Positions 45,244 through 55,447 of a stretch of DNA of 64,000 bases are shown here, one piece after another (position 1 is the stretch's first letter; the number at the start of each line of letters is the position of its first letter). The DNA is from Flavobacteriales bacterium (GTDB lineage: Bacteria; Bacteroidota; Bacteroidia; Flavobacteriales_D; Sanyastnellaceae), in contig JADKIZ010000005.1 of the NCBI GenBank assembly GCA_016722445.1, forward strand, positions 124,001-188,000, read 5' to 3'. The translations under genes were made by a program, and so were the position numbers. Under the pieces are notes generated by a model. That model was not told where the DNA came from, made no database searches, and saw only the letters and a list, made by a program, of their open reading frames with translations.

Positions 45244-48158
45244 ATGTTGCTCCCTCACTTGCACTCGAGGTTTTTTTTTATCTTCTTCTCAGTTTTCATG
45301 CTGGGACACTCTGACATTTCCGGAAAACTTCCCTATCGTAGGTATACCATGTATGATGGCTTACCGGTAAACTCCGCATATCACATTCTACAAGACAACC
45401 AGGGATATATGTGGTTTAGTACAAGTGCAGGAGTAAGTAAATTCGATGGAAAGAATTTTGTCAACTATGGTCTAGAGCATGGTCTCCCCGATCTTGAAGT
45501 GCTCAAACTTTATCAAGATCGTTCTGGAAAAATTTGGTGCCTCTGCTTGAATGGAAGTGTTTGCTATTTCGAAAACAATAAAATCTACAATAGCTCAAAC
45601 ATTCCCGCATTGAAAGGCATCAACCTAGGATCTGGCGTCATTTCTTTTGCAGAAGCATTGAATGGAACCAAATATTTCATTAGTATTACCGGGGAAATCT
45701 GTATTCTATTTCCGGATATGTCCACCACGAGGTTACAATTTCCCACGCAGTCACATTGTGTATTTCAATATTTGAATAATCAGGTCTGTTTACTCACCGA
45801 ACATGGCGTATGGCAGTTTGATAGCGCATCTTACCAACTGATCTATCCTGAATATCCTTATATTGGAGGAAATGCTTTTGACAGCAAATTGAGTACAACG
45901 GACATTCGCTTCTTTTCGGGTAAAAACATCATTCAATGCGATAAGGACGGCGCAAAAACAATTACTTCACCCTCACCCATCGAATTACCCACCATTCAAA
46001 GTTTTGCATCGATCATCATGACCAGATTTGGATCAATACCCAATACAGTGGCATATATCGAATCAAACCATCCCCGGAAAGCATTCCTGAACTCGTCTTC
46101 ACAAGTAATCACCTGACAAATTACATATATGAAGATCGCGAAGGTTCTATTTGGATCACCACGATGGGTTCCGGCATCATTCAAATCACTCCTGCGAATC
46201 AGGAAATTGAACTTTTGATGCCAGAGAATCACTCCAATGATCAATTCCCAGTTACATCCATCATGGTTACTTCCGAAGGTGACATCTGGACCGGATGCCA
46301 GAATGGAACCATCTACAGATTCAATCAGCACACAACAGAACAGTTTGTTATATCGAAAAGTCCGGATGTGATCATTGACATGATAGAATATCAAGGTAAA
46401 ATTTTCTCTGCCGGATTTCTCAACACCTATTGTACCGATCCAAAACAGGACAAACTACTTTGGTGAAATTTAGATCACCTGAAAATAAAATCATCGAAAG
46501 GACCTATTTCCGTCGTTTTGCAAAATGTCAGAACAGACTTTTTGGAGGTTCATATGGATTTTACGAAATCAAAAAAGAACAAAAGCAATGGATTTCGACA
46601 CTCTTAACATCAGCAGACAACAACAGAATTGATGCCGTGTACATGGATAGTCCAGATCATTTCTATTTAGGAAGTTCAGATATGCCGGGTCTTTTCAATG
46701 GCTCAACGACAGTTTTCAATGTAACCATACAAGATAGCTTACAGACCAAGATAACCAAAATTCTCCGATTAGATCCTGAGACCATTATCTATGCTACCAA
46801 TGGAAGTGGAATTTGGTTTGAACGAAATGGCCACCTTGCAGAACACTTCACGGTACAAAACGGCATATCAAGTAACTACTGTCTTGATATGGCACAGTCT
46901 GGTGACACATTATTTGTGCTTACAACAAAGGGGCTCACGTTCATGTTCCCTGAAGAGAACAAATGGCGGTTCAATTCTTTACACTCTACTGAAGAATTGC
47001 CTACCAGCGACTTGAGAAAAATAGCACTCACTTCTACTCAAATCGTGATAGCAAGCGATGCAGGAATAATTCGGATCAATAAAAAACCACATAATCCTAT
47101 CCCTTCACACATCCCCATTATCACCGAGCTTCATGATATCGTTTTAGACAATCAAGTGTTGGATCTAAGGGAAAGCGTCTCCATCAGCGCCGATTTCAAA
47201 CGCCTTCGATTCGATTTTGCAGCACTGACTTACCTCAATTCAAATCTCATCACCATTGAATACAGAACTTCATCAGATACAACTTGGAAAAAAACACTAT
47301 CCAATTTTGTCGATTTCACTTCGTTCGAAACAGGAAGTCAATGGTTCGAGGTTCGATCCAAATATTTCGACAGTGATTGGGGTCCAACCACCAAACTTCA
47401 ATTCTACGTCATTCCAATTTGGTACAACAGCGCGGTTTTCAAAGCATTCGTCCTTTTTGGATTGATTGCACTCACGTGGATCGTAGCGCGTATGATGTAT
47501 TTAAAAAACACAACGACAACTACGGATTGTTCTTGAAAGAAATGATGCCATCAATCAGGAGAGAAATAGGATTGCACGCGATATGCATGATGATCTCGGT
47601 GCTGACCTGAGTAACCTATTACTCGTGACCAGGATGGGTTTGCAACAATCTAAAACTTCCAACAATACCTCCGATACTTTTTCGAAACTGGAACAATTGA
47701 CAACAGAATCAGTGCAAAAAATCGATAACATCATTTGGGCACTCAGTTCTGGCAAAGACAATGTCCCCGAATTGATCAACTATCTTGAAAAGTATTTTTT
47801 ACAATTCAAAAGCAATTTAGGATTGAATGGTAGTTTTAGTATGACCGGAATGATGCCAGAGAAAACATTGTCCGCGAATGTCAGAAGGGGCATTTATTTG
47901 GTTGCGAAAGAAGTACTGAACAATTCCGCGAAACATGCACGTTGTACTCAAATTGACATGAAGATAATTGTTCAAACTGAGTTCATGGAAATATCCATTC
48001 AGGACAATGGAATCGGAATGAATCCAAATGAAAACAATTCAGAACGGAATGGCATTAAAAACATCATTTCGCGTATGGAACAAATTGGAGGAACTTTCAA
48101 TATTGAATCTAAAAATGGCAATGGAACCAAATCGACGATCATCCTGCACCTCACCTAA
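45244..48158 (+). CDS. Two-component-regulator-propeller histidine kinase, split by three frameshifts
   Basis: One gene of about 971 residues read in four pieces: 45244-46116, a frame ending 46466, one ending 47536, and 47583-48158. It has an N-terminal signal/anchor, Reg_prop beta-propeller repeats (YDGLPVNSAYHILQDNQGYMW; YEDREGSIWITTMGSG), a Y_Y_Y-like domain (FDFAALTYLN) and a membrane helix (AFVLFGLIALTWIVARM). The HisKA_3 H-box is ERNRIARDMHDDLGADLS, followed by an HATPase (EVLNNSAKHA, DNGIGMN). Shifts: a lost base near CCCC 46072-46075, a lost A at 46442-46445, and an extra A (or two lost) at 47503-47508. It senses an extracellular signal and phosphorylates the regulator that follows. 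Confidence 0.85.
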
Positions 48159-48195
48159 AAATCATCTTTTTGTAGGATAAAAATTCTGGTATCTC

Positions 48196-48211
48196 AATAC
48201 AATATTGTATT
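48196..48211. promoter_or_regulatory. Perfect 16-bp palindrome upstream of the response regulator
   Basis: AATACAAT followed by ATTGTATT, without a spacer, 24 nt before the regulator ATG and 37 nt after the kinase stop. Two-fold symmetry suits a dimeric regulator such as the LuxR-type protein encoded next; chance occurrence in AT-rich DNA cannot be excluded. Confidence 0.4.
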
Positions 48212-48235
48212 CTCAAATAAATAATCAAAGCTGAA

Positions 48236-48868
48236 ATGGACGGGATTAAGATCATATTGATAGAAGATCACGATGAGTACAGAAACAGTATGAACTTTCT
48301 TTTGAATTCCAATCCTGACATGTTCTGCACCTCATATTCAAATGGCCGCCAAGCCATGGAGTACATACAGCAATCCCCACCAGATGTAGTCATCATGGAC
48401 ATCAATCTCCCTGAATGGTCAGGAATTGAGTGCACGAGAAAAATCAAATTGGCACATCCGAAAATTCAGGTAATCATGTGTACGGTGTATGAAGATGATG
48501 AGAAAATTTTTGATGCACTAAAAGCAGGCGCCAACGGATACCTTCTCAAGCGCGCATCTATTTCTGAAATCTTCGACGCGATCAGTCAGGTGTTACATGG
48601 TGGATCTCCAATGAGTCCTGCTATTGCAAGAAAAGTTGTCGCTTCATTTCAGCAACCACAACACGTGGCCGCGGAACTTGATTTGCTCTCCACAAGAGAG
48701 AATGAGATACTTGAGTTACTTTCACAAGGATTGCGCATCAAAGAAATTGCAGATCAAATTTTTGTGAGCGTGAATACAGTACGCACACACATCCGACACA
48801 TCTACGAAAAATTACAGGTCCAATCACGTGTCGAAGCGCTCAATAAAACAGGCAAAGCGAAATACTGA
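48236..48868 (+). CDS. LuxR/NarL-type response regulator
   Basis: A 210-residue regulator: receiver domain with the acidic pair E10-D11, phosphoacceptor D55 (VVIMDINLP) and Lys in GYLLKRASI; then a LuxR-type helix-turn-helix at about 145-205 (STRENEILELLSQG, KEIADQIFVSVNTVRTHI). It pairs with the HisKA_3-type kinase directly upstream (77 nt), the class that normally uses NarL-type partners. The palindrome just upstream suggests autoregulation. Likely targets include the lipoprotein and PKD protein downstream, by position only. Confidence 0.95.
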   Translation: MDGIKIILIEDHDEYRNSMNFLLNSNPDMFCTSYSNGRQAMEYIQQSPPDVVIMDINLPEWSGIECTRKIKLAHPKIQVIMCTVYEDDEKIFDALKAGANGYLLKRASISEIFDAISQVLHGGSPMSPAIARKVVASFQQPQHVAAELDLLSTRENEILELLSQGLRIKEIADQIFVSVNTVRTHIRHIYEKLQVQSRVEALNKTGKAKY

Positions 48869-48956
48869 TTTGAATTAAGTATCACTTGATTGGACGATGG
48901 TCATTTCACCCGATTGGATGATGACCTGACAGTGTAGTCAAAATCAAATTTGGACT

Positions 48957-48977
48957 GCAACAACATTCAGTTGTTGC
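48957..48977. promoter_or_regulatory. Inverted repeat in the leader of the lipoprotein gene
   Basis: GCAACAAC, loop ATTCA, GTTGTTGC: a perfect 8-bp stem without a T-run, 49 nt before the ATG at 49027. It may be an operator or a weak attenuator. Confidence 0.35.
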
Positions 48978-49026
48978 TGGGCTTAGCCGAAAACCATATT
49001 CAGAGTAGGCATTCAAATTATTTACC

Positions 49027-49563
49027 ATGAAAACATTTTCATTCAAAAGCGGAATGACATTCCTTGTCCTTTCCATGTTCGCTCTTCTGTTCAACAGTTG
49101 CACCAAAGAAAAAGTAACTGATGAAATTTCCGGTACGGATCTAACTCCGGAAAACAAACTTGAAAAAATGGCCCCTGTCAATTTCATTACAACATCTCCC
49201 TCATTGAGTGGAAGCACTTTCTTGTTTCAGCGTATTTCAGTATGTAATGACTATACCAACGTTGAAGCAACATCCTTGGGCAGAATTACATATCACACCA
49301 TTCCAAATGTGACTCAATCCAGGCGTGGCCAGTGCAAACGGAACCAACTTTTGTTCAATCTCAACGAGTGGGTATTCATTACTCCACCAACTACAAGCGG
49401 ACCTCAGCCGCCAGTGAACAAAATTTTGAAATTCAGATACACCTCCAGCGCGTTCAATAAATCAGTTACCTTCTCATTCAATAGAAATACTGGTTTGTGG
49501 ACAATTCCTGCTTCCAATGGCACATGGCAGGCATCTCAAATCAATCCAAGTGACCCTTGTTGA
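49027..49563 (+). CDS. Hypothetical lipoprotein
   Basis: A 178-residue protein with a lipoprotein signal (VLSMFALLFNSC, Cys at about 25) and no recognised domain. The mature part has a polar linker, then a beta-rich C-terminal region with a proline-rich PPTTSGPQPPV stretch and two or three further cysteines, ending DPC. It lies between the LuxR regulator and a PKD T9SS protein on the same strand, 43 nt before the latter, so the two may be co-transcribed and controlled by the upstream two-component pair. Function unknown. Confidence 0.75.
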   Translation: MKTFSFKSGMTFLVLSMFALLFNSCTKEKVTDEISGTDLTPENKLEKMAPVNFITTSPSLSGSTFLFQRISVCNDYTNVEATSLGRITYHTIPNVTQSRRGQCKRNQLLFNLNEWVFITPPTTSGPQPPVNKILKFRYTSSAFNKSVTFSFNRNTGLWTIPASNGTWQASQINPSDPC

Positions 49564-49606
49564 GTCCGTGTTTAATCTCGATTAAATCCTTTTAAAAAAT
49601 TAAACC

Positions 49607-51075
49607 ATGAAGACAATTCATCCTTTCTCAGAAAAAATCAAACTCAGCGCATGGCTCATCATGTTCGGTTTGTTCTCATGTATTTCATTGTCATCATTTG
49701 CTGAAGAGCCTTGTTGTTTGCCAACAGATTTCAGCTATACATTGGAACCATGTGTTGCTTGTTTTAATCCATTAGGAAATTGCCCGGATTACCAGTACAC
49801 CACCGTCTGGGATTTTGGCGATGGTTCGGTTTCTTCTGACCATGCTCCTTGTCACTACTTTCCTCAGAGTGGTGTGTACACAGTAACTCTAACAAGTTGT
49901 TGTCTTGAAAATCCAGAACGCTGTGAAAAAGTGGAGTATCACGTGACCGTGGAATGCCCTTGCGATGCACCTTGTTCCGTAAATCCAATTTTTGTGGCAG
50001 AAGAAATTGCAGCTTATGGATGGATTCTTTGGGACTACTCAACAGTAGCACTGGGTTATTCTATCACCAATTGGTATTGGACGGTGAATGGCTCTCCATT
50101 TTCTACCGATCAATCTCCAATTTTCGTCGCCAATAATCCGGGTGAATACGAAATATGTCTAACAGTAACTGCTTCAAATGGTGTCAATGAATGCGCGTCA
50201 CAATTCTGTTGGATCTTGAAATACGAAGACAATTGTTGCCCGGCAGAACCATCCTTCACTGACAATTCCGGTTCTCCCGGTCTGATGGATTATCAATTTC
50301 AAGGTTATGAAGGTCCAAATGCCGGTTGTAATGTCATTTGGAGTTGGGATTTTGGCGATGGCACATTTGGCACCGTTCAAAACCCAAGTCATACTTTCAG
50401 CGCTCCAGGCACATACAATGTTTGTTTGACAGTGACCATGCAGTGTTGGTTTACGACATGTGTAAAAACTTATTGTCAGGAAATTGTTGTAGTGAAGATC
50501 CATGCACTTGTCCGCATCCAGAAGACATTACGATAACAGTAACGAACATTGGTAACTGTCAATTCAATATCTCATTCACTGGAGTGCCGGATTGTTTCAG
50601 TATATACGCCGGTCACTGGAATCTTCCTGATGGCGGCCATGATGTAACAGGTTATTCCATTATCTATACTGCACCAGGAAATGGCAATTATAACGGTTCG
50701 CTTGATTTGGTGCTCATCAATAATGTAACACATCAATTGTGCGAAGTAGGATTGATGACTTTCCAATGGTTTGCACAATGCGGCTCAGCAGGAGCGACAG
50801 ATCCCAATGAAGGACAAATCGAAGAATTCAAAGTGACACCAAATCCGAATGATGGTGAAATGAATATTTCTTTCATCAGTTCATCGGATGGTCAAGCAAC
50901 ATTACAAATCCGAAACATCACAGGCGATTTAATCCATGAAGAAAAAATTACTTGTGTAAAAGGGTTCAATTTCATGAACATGAACAAATCGAATTTGATG
51001 GAGGCTGGCACCTATTCAATCATCTTGAGTCATGGAAACCAACATCAAAATATAAGATCAATTGTGATCAAATAA
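49607..51075 (+). CDS. PKD-domain protein with T9SS type A sorting domain, frameshifted
   Basis: A Cys-rich secreted protein of about 489 residues once one lost base near 50486-50492 is restored. The first frame (49607-50536) has a signal peptide ending SSFAEE and PKD units with VWDFGDGSVSS, IWSWDFGDGTFGT and HTFSAPGTYNVCLTV. After the break the second frame continues SEDPCTCPHPEDITITV and ends at 51075. The last about 75 residues (VTPNPNDGEMNISFIS, LQIRNITGDL, GTYSIIL) form a type A sorting domain. Exported by Sec and T9SS. A bidirectional terminator follows. Confidence 0.87.
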
Positions 51076-51102
51076 TTGTTGTTTCACATCCCTTTACCAT
51101 GA

Positions 51103-51136
51103 AAAAAAAACGGCCGTCAATGACGGCCGTTTTTAT
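51103..51136. terminator. Bidirectional terminator between the PKD gene and atpC
   Basis: CGGCCGTC (51111-51118), loop AAT, GACGGCCG (51122-51129), flanked by nine A and five T, usable from both convergent sides. Confidence 0.92.
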
Positions 51137-51152
51137 TCGTTATAATAAAATA

Positions 51153-51389
51153 TCACTCGGCAAGAATGGTCACTTTATTCTTAAACACTTCAACAGTGCC
51201 ACCCTTCACCTCGAATTTGTGTTCTTTGCCCGCGTTGTCTTTCACACGAACTATTCCTTTCTTCAATGAAGAAATCATTGGAGCATGGCGATTCAATACA
51301 CCAAGACTACCATCACTTCCCGGGAGATAAATGTAGTTACCTTCTCCCTCGAAAAGAGTTGCTTCCGGTGTGATGATCTCAATTTTCAT
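51153..51389 (-). CDS. atpC: F-type ATP synthase epsilon subunit (short form)
   Basis: The epsilon subunit connects the rotor stalk in F1. Only 78 residues: the N-terminal beta-sandwich (MKIEIITPEATLFEGEGNYIYLPGSDGSLGVLNRHAPMIS) is present, while the C-terminal helical hairpin that regulates E. coli F1 is missing, as is common for Bacteroidota. It lies 22 nt behind atpD in the same transcript; the other atp genes are elsewhere. Confidence 0.94.
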   Translation of the reverse strand: MKIEIITPEATLFEGEGNYIYLPGSDGSLGVLNRHAPMISSLKKGIVRVKDNAGKEHKFEVKGGTVEVFKNKVTILAE

Positions 51390-51411
51390 TGTCGTCTTTT
51401 ATTGTTCTGAA

Positions 51412-52920
51412 TTATTTACCAGCTGCTTCTGAAAGCATTTTCTTGCCGTGTTCGATGGCTTCTTCGATAGTTCCTTTCAGGTTAAATGCTGTTTCAGGAA
51501 TATCATCGCAATGACCATCGAGGATCATGTTAAATCCTTTGATGGTATCCTCAATAGTTACAAGTGTTCCTTTGATACCAGTAAACTGTTCTGCCACGTG
51601 GAATGGTTGTGACAAGAAACGCTGCACTTTACGAGCACGGAATACTGTGAGTTTATCCTCTTCAGAAAGTTCATCCATACCAAGGATGGCAATGATGTCC
51701 TGAAGTTCTTTATAGCGCTGGAGAACCAATTTCACGCGCTGAGCGCAACGATAGTGTTCTTCACCAACAATTTGTGGAGTTAGAATTCGAGAAGTTGAAT
51801 CGAGCGGGTCAACTGAAGGGTAAATACCCAACTCAGCAATCTTACGACTCAATACAGTTGTAGCATCCAAGTGAGCGAAGGTTGTCGCTGGAGCAGGGTC
51901 AGTCAAGTCATCAGCTGGTACATATACCGCCTGCACAGATGTGATAGAACCGCGCTTGGTCGAAGTGATACGTTCCTGCATCACACCCATCTCTGTTGCA
52001 AGAGTTGGCTGATAACCCACCGCTGATGGCATACGACCAAGAAGTGCTGATACCTCAGAACCAGCCTGAGTGAAACGGAAAATGTTGTCGATGAAGAAAA
52101 GGATATCACGTCCACCAGATTTCTCATCCCCGTCACGGAAATATTCCGCTACCGTAAGACCAGACAAAGCAACACGAGCACGCGCTCCTGGAGGCTCATT
52201 CATCTGTCCAAACACGAAGGTGGCCTGTGACTTCACCAATTCTTTATTGTCTACCTTACTTACGTCCCAGTCACCTTTTTCCATGCCATGCATGAATTCT
52301 TCACCATATTTGATGATACCAGCTTCGATCATTTCACGAAGAAGGTCATTTCCTTCACGGGTTCTTTCTCCAACACCAGCGAATACAGATAATCCGTCAT
52401 ACGCTTTTGCGATGTTGTTGATCAATTCCTGAATCAATACGGTTTTACCTACTCCGGCACCACCGAACAATCCGATCTTACCACCTTTTGCATATGGCTC
52501 AATCAAGTCGATTACTTTAATCCCTGTAAAAAGGACTTCAGTAGAAGTTGATAGATCCTCATATCTTGGAGGTTGACGGTGAATTGGCACACCACCAACT
52601 TTGCTCACCTCTGGCATACCATCGATGGCTGTTCCAACCACATTGAATAGACGACCTTTGATCTGATCACCAGTCGGCATGGTTATTCCAACGCCGGTTG
52701 AGAAGACTTCTTGACCACGCTGAAGACCTTCTGTCGCATCCATCGCAATGGCGCGCACAGTATCTTCACCAATGTGTTGTTGACACTCGAGGATGAGGTC
52801 GCCACCGGGGCGCTTCACCACCAAAGCATCAAGAATATTCGGGAGCTTTTGGCCTGATGGGAAACTGATATCCACTACAGGACCGATGATCTGGGCAATT
52901 TTGCCGATGTTCTGAGACAT
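51412..52920 (-). CDS. atpD: F-type ATP synthase beta subunit
   Basis: The catalytic subunit of F1. The 502-residue protein has the Walker A loop GGAGVGKTVLIQEL, Walker B region DILFFIDNIFRFTQAGSEVSALLGRMPSAVGYQPTL (given here only as landmarks DNIFRF and LLGRMPSA) and ALSGLTVAEYFRD. It is about 30 residues longer than E. coli AtpD, from small insertions. A promoter-like TACTTTCG precedes it. It forms the atpD-atpC unit separate from the rest of the ATP synthase genes, the usual layout in Bacteroidota. Confidence 0.98.
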   Translation of the reverse strand: MSQNIGKIAQIIGPVVDISFPSGQKLPNILDALVVKRPGGDLILECQQHIGEDTVRAIAMDATEGLQRGQEVFSTGVGITMPTGDQIKGRLFNVVGTAIDGMPEVSKVGGVPIHRQPPRYEDLSTSTEVLFTGIKVIDLIEPYAKGGKIGLFGGAGVGKTVLIQELINNIAKAYDGLSVFAGVGERTREGNDLLREMIEAGIIKYGEEFMHGMEKGDWDVSKVDNKELVKSQATFVFGQMNEPPGARARVALSGLTVAEYFRDGDEKSGGRDILFFIDNIFRFTQAGSEVSALLGRMPSAVGYQPTLATEMGVMQERITSTKRGSITSVQAVYVPADDLTDPAPATTFAHLDATTVLSRKIAELGIYPSVDPLDSTSRILTPQIVGEEHYRCAQRVKLVLQRYKELQDIIAILGMDELSEEDKLTVFRARKVQRFLSQPFHVAEQFTGIKGTLVTIEDTIKGFNMILDGHCDDIPETAFNLKGTIEEAIEHGKKMLSEAAGK

Positions 52921-52946
52921 TCCTTACGGGTTAAATTTTTCGGCCG

Positions 52947-52954
52947 CGAAAGTA
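52947..52954 (-). promoter_or_regulatory. Candidate -7 element for atpD
   Basis: TACTTTCG on the minus strand, 26 nt before the atpD ATG; identical to the octamer upstream of prfB. A TTTT lies about 20 nt upstream. Confidence 0.4.
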
Positions 52955-53067
52955 ATCATCAGTGAGGGTTTCTGAAAACTTTTCGACCGCTTTCTTCCAT
53001 GATTTTTTTCAAACATAGCCTACTCCCCGCTGAAATCGCATATCCGACACTTATTCACGCAAACGAA

Positions 53068-53523
53068 TCACTCTGCCCACATGAACAGTTTGGGATTGTC
53101 CTTGAATTTTTCAATGTCTTTCGAAAAAATCAACAATCCGAGATCCACAATCCACAATACACCCCCTCCTCCAAGGGTCAAGGCGTAGAATACGGGGACT
53201 TTCAGGGATGTTCCGAGGTAGAGCCTGTGCATTCCCAAAACCCCCAAGGTGATGTCCAAAACAATGGCCATGAGCCTTGGGTTTTCCACGTGTGAGGAAT
53301 CTCCAGTCGTGAGCCAATTGCGAAGGGTATAAACGCGCTCTTCGTCTGTCTGAAAAAAAAGTCGGCCGGTAATAGATTCTAATTTTTCGGAAATACGCGA
53401 TTGGGATGAACCAATAGTATTGATTCCCAAGAATAAAATCATACAAAGGCATAACCGAAATGCCAATCCCCGCTTAGGATTTAAGACCAAATTTCGCGGA
53501 TTAGGTAAGTATGAGCATCGCAT
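53068..53523 (-). CDS. TM2-domain protein
   Basis: A protein of about 151 residues from the ATG at 53523. An N-terminal signal or anchor (LAFRLCLCMILFLGINTIG) is followed by a short helical part and a C-terminal TM2 domain with two helices (MAIVLDITLGVLGMHRLYLG, then LGGGGVLWIVDLGLLIF). The start overlaps the end of queA by about 20 nt; the exact start is uncertain because upstream codons are also open. TM2 proteins occur widely in Bacteroidota; their function is unknown. Confidence 0.75.
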   Translation of the reverse strand: MRCSYLPNPRNLVLNPKRGLAFRLCLCMILFLGINTIGSSQSRISEKLESITGRLFFQTDEERVYTLRNWLTTGDSSHVENPRLMAIVLDITLGVLGMHRLYLGTSLKVPVFYALTLGGGGVLWIVDLGLLIFSKDIEKFKDNPKLFMWAE

Positions 53524-54556
53524 CACCGTAAGCCCAGAAACGATATTTGTTTTTGATGGCCTCATTGTATGCGTGCATCACCAAATCGTATCCACCATAG
53601 GCCGTAACACACATCAATAGCGCGCTTTCCGGCTGGTGAAAATTGGTGATCAGGCTATCGGCAATATTGAATTCGTATGGAGGATAAATGAATTTGCTGA
53701 TCCAACCATCGTATGGTTTCAACAAACGCTCTGTGCTGACGCTGCTTTCGAAAGCGCGAAGGACAGTATTGCCAACAGCACATACACGATGACCAGTTGT
53801 AAGTGCTTTATTCACCACAACTGCTGTTTCATCTGGAATGATGCATTGTTCACTCTCCATTTTGTGTTTGGTAAGGTCTTCAACCTCAACCTGACGGAAA
53901 GTTCCAAGCCCAATGTGCATGGTGACTTCTGCCATATTCACACCTTTGATTTCACAACGTTTGAGCAACTCGCGACTAAAGTGAAGACCAGCAGTTGGCG
54001 CAGCCACAGCCCCTTCGTGCTTGGCAAAAATGGTCTGAAACCACTCTTCATCTTCTGGTTCTACCGGACGTTTGATGTATTTCGGAATTGGGGTCTCTCC
54101 AAGTTTGTAAACAAGTTTCTTGAAATCGTCATGACTTCCATCGTAAAGGAAACGAAGGGTGCGGCCTCGAGAAGTGGTATTGTCAATGACCTCCGCTACC
54201 AATTCGTCGTTTTCGCCAAAATATAGCTTGTTGCCTATTCTGATTTTTCTGGCAGGATCTACAACAGTATCCCAAAGTAGACTTTGTTCATTGAGTTCGC
54301 GCAGCATGAATACTTCTATCATACTGCCTGTTTTCTCCTTGTTACCGTACATGCGGGCAGGGAAGACACGGGTATTGTTGTTGACAAACACATCCCCCTC
54401 ATCGAAATAATCGAGAATGTCTTTGAACATTTTGTGTTCGATCTTACCTGTTTGCTTGTGTACCACCATCAGGCGGCTTTCATCACGGTGCTTAGCTGGA
54501 TACTGTGCGATCAGTTCTTCTGGCAGCTTATATCGAAACTGCCCAAGCTTCATCAT
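53501..54556 (-). CDS. queA: S-adenosylmethionine:tRNA ribosyltransferase-isomerase
   Basis: QueA transfers the ribosyl part of SAM to preQ1 in tRNA, making epoxyqueuosine. From the tandem ATG at 54556 the protein has 351 residues. Motifs: FRYKLPEELIAQYPAKHRDE, DVFVNNNTRVFPAR, EGAVAAPTAGLHFS, HIGLGTFRQVE and NFHQPESALLM. An ATG at 54610 would add 18 residues not typical of the family. Two TACATTCG octamers lie upstream. The TM2 gene overlaps its end, and truB lies upstream on the same strand. Confidence 0.95.
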   Translation of the reverse strand: MMKLGQFRYKLPEELIAQYPAKHRDESRLMVVHKQTGKIEHKMFKDILDYFDEGDVFVNNNTRVFPARMYGNKEKTGSMIEVFMLRELNEQSLLWDTVVDPARKIRIGNKLYFGENDELVAEVIDNTTSRGRTLRFLYDGSHDDFKKLVYKLGETPIPKYIKRPVEPEDEEWFQTIFAKHEGAVAAPTAGLHFSRELLKRCEIKGVNMAEVTMHIGLGTFRQVEVEDLTKHKMESEQCIIPDETAVVVNKALTTGHRVCAVGNTVLRAFESSVSTERLLKPYDGWISKFIYPPYEFNIADSLITNFHQPESALLMCVTAYGGYDLVMHAYNEAIKNKYRFWAYGDAMLILT

Positions 54557-54589
54557 GGAAATCAATGGTCTGCGATTTAAATTGGAGGC

Positions 54590-54618
54590 CGAATGTACGA
54601 TTTTAAACAACGAATGTA
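54590..54618 (-). promoter_or_regulatory. Two TACATTCG octamers upstream of queA
   Basis: Minus-strand TACATTCG at 54597-54590 and 54618-54611, 21 nt apart. Either could be the -7 element of queA (33 and 54 nt before the ATG). Confidence 0.35.
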
Positions 54619-54644
54619 AAGGACAAAATACAATACTTTGTTTG

Positions 54645-55436
54645 TCAGTGTGTTACATCACCATTTACACCACAAAGTAGGTCCAAACGTTCAATCAATT
54701 CATTCAAAGTCATAGCCTGTTCAATCCGAAAAGGTTCGCTTGCGATTCTTCTCAATTCGATCAAATGAGATCCAGACTCCAACTTTTCACCAAGATCATT
54801 GGCCAAACTTCGGATATATGTTCCCTTTGAACATTTGATTAAGAAGCTTGCATCCCTTTCCTGAAACTGCTGAATTTCAAAACGATCAACTACTATTTGT
54901 ACCGGTGGAATTTCAACATGTTTTCCCTTTCTAGCAGAAGCATATGCTCTTTTGCCATCAACCTGCTTAGCACTGAAGATGGGTGGTTTCTGCCATTGTT
55001 CTCCCTCCATAACCAACGCTTGCTGCCTGATGGTGTCCAAATTCAAGTGCTCGATAGAAAAATTACCCTCAGGTTCCGTTTCAAGATCAAAACTTGGGGT
55101 TGTTTGTCCAAATCGAATCACCCCAGTGTATTCCTTTTGTCCGCCTTGAAAATGATCAATCTTCTTGGTGTATTTACCGGTACATACCACCAGCAATCCA
55201 GTTGCTAATGGGTCCAATGTACCCGCATGTCCTATTTTAAATCTGGGAATGTCGCCCTGTGCATTGGGAGGAATGGTGATGTTTTTCCTCACATATCCTT
55301 TGATTCGGTTTACCACATCAAAACTTGTCCAGCCAAGTGGTTTATCCAACAATAAAACTGTTCCCTCTATGAAGTGAGCAACCGAATCTATGCGATTGAA
55401 TTCCGAAGATAAAGTTTCCTGCATCGCGACAAACAT
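54645..55436 (-). CDS. truB: tRNA pseudouridine(55) synthase
   Basis: TruB makes pseudouridine 55 in the T-loop of tRNAs. The core begins LLLDKPLGWTSFDVVNRIK, has the catalytic Asp in GHAGTLDPLATGLLVVC, then YTGVIRFGQTTPSFD, KPPIFSAKQVDGKRAY and CSKGTYIRSLANDLG. I chose ATG 55436 (another ATG at 55424); the frame is open for 52 more codons upstream, but that part overlaps the desaturase gene and is unlike TruB. It starts 12 nt after the desaturase stop, so the two are likely co-transcribed. Confidence 0.93.
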   Translation of the reverse strand: MFVAMQETLSSEFNRIDSVAHFIEGTVLLLDKPLGWTSFDVVNRIKGYVRKNITIPPNAQGDIPRFKIGHAGTLDPLATGLLVVCTGKYTKKIDHFQGGQKEYTGVIRFGQTTPSFDLETEPEGNFSIEHLNLDTIRQQALVMEGEQWQKPPIFSAKQVDGKRAYASARKGKHVEIPPVQIVVDRFEIQQFQERDASFLIKCSKGTYIRSLANDLGEKLESGSHLIELRRIASEPFRIEQAMTLNELIERLDLLCGVNGDVTH

Positions 55437-55447
55437 ACTTCGGTAAA

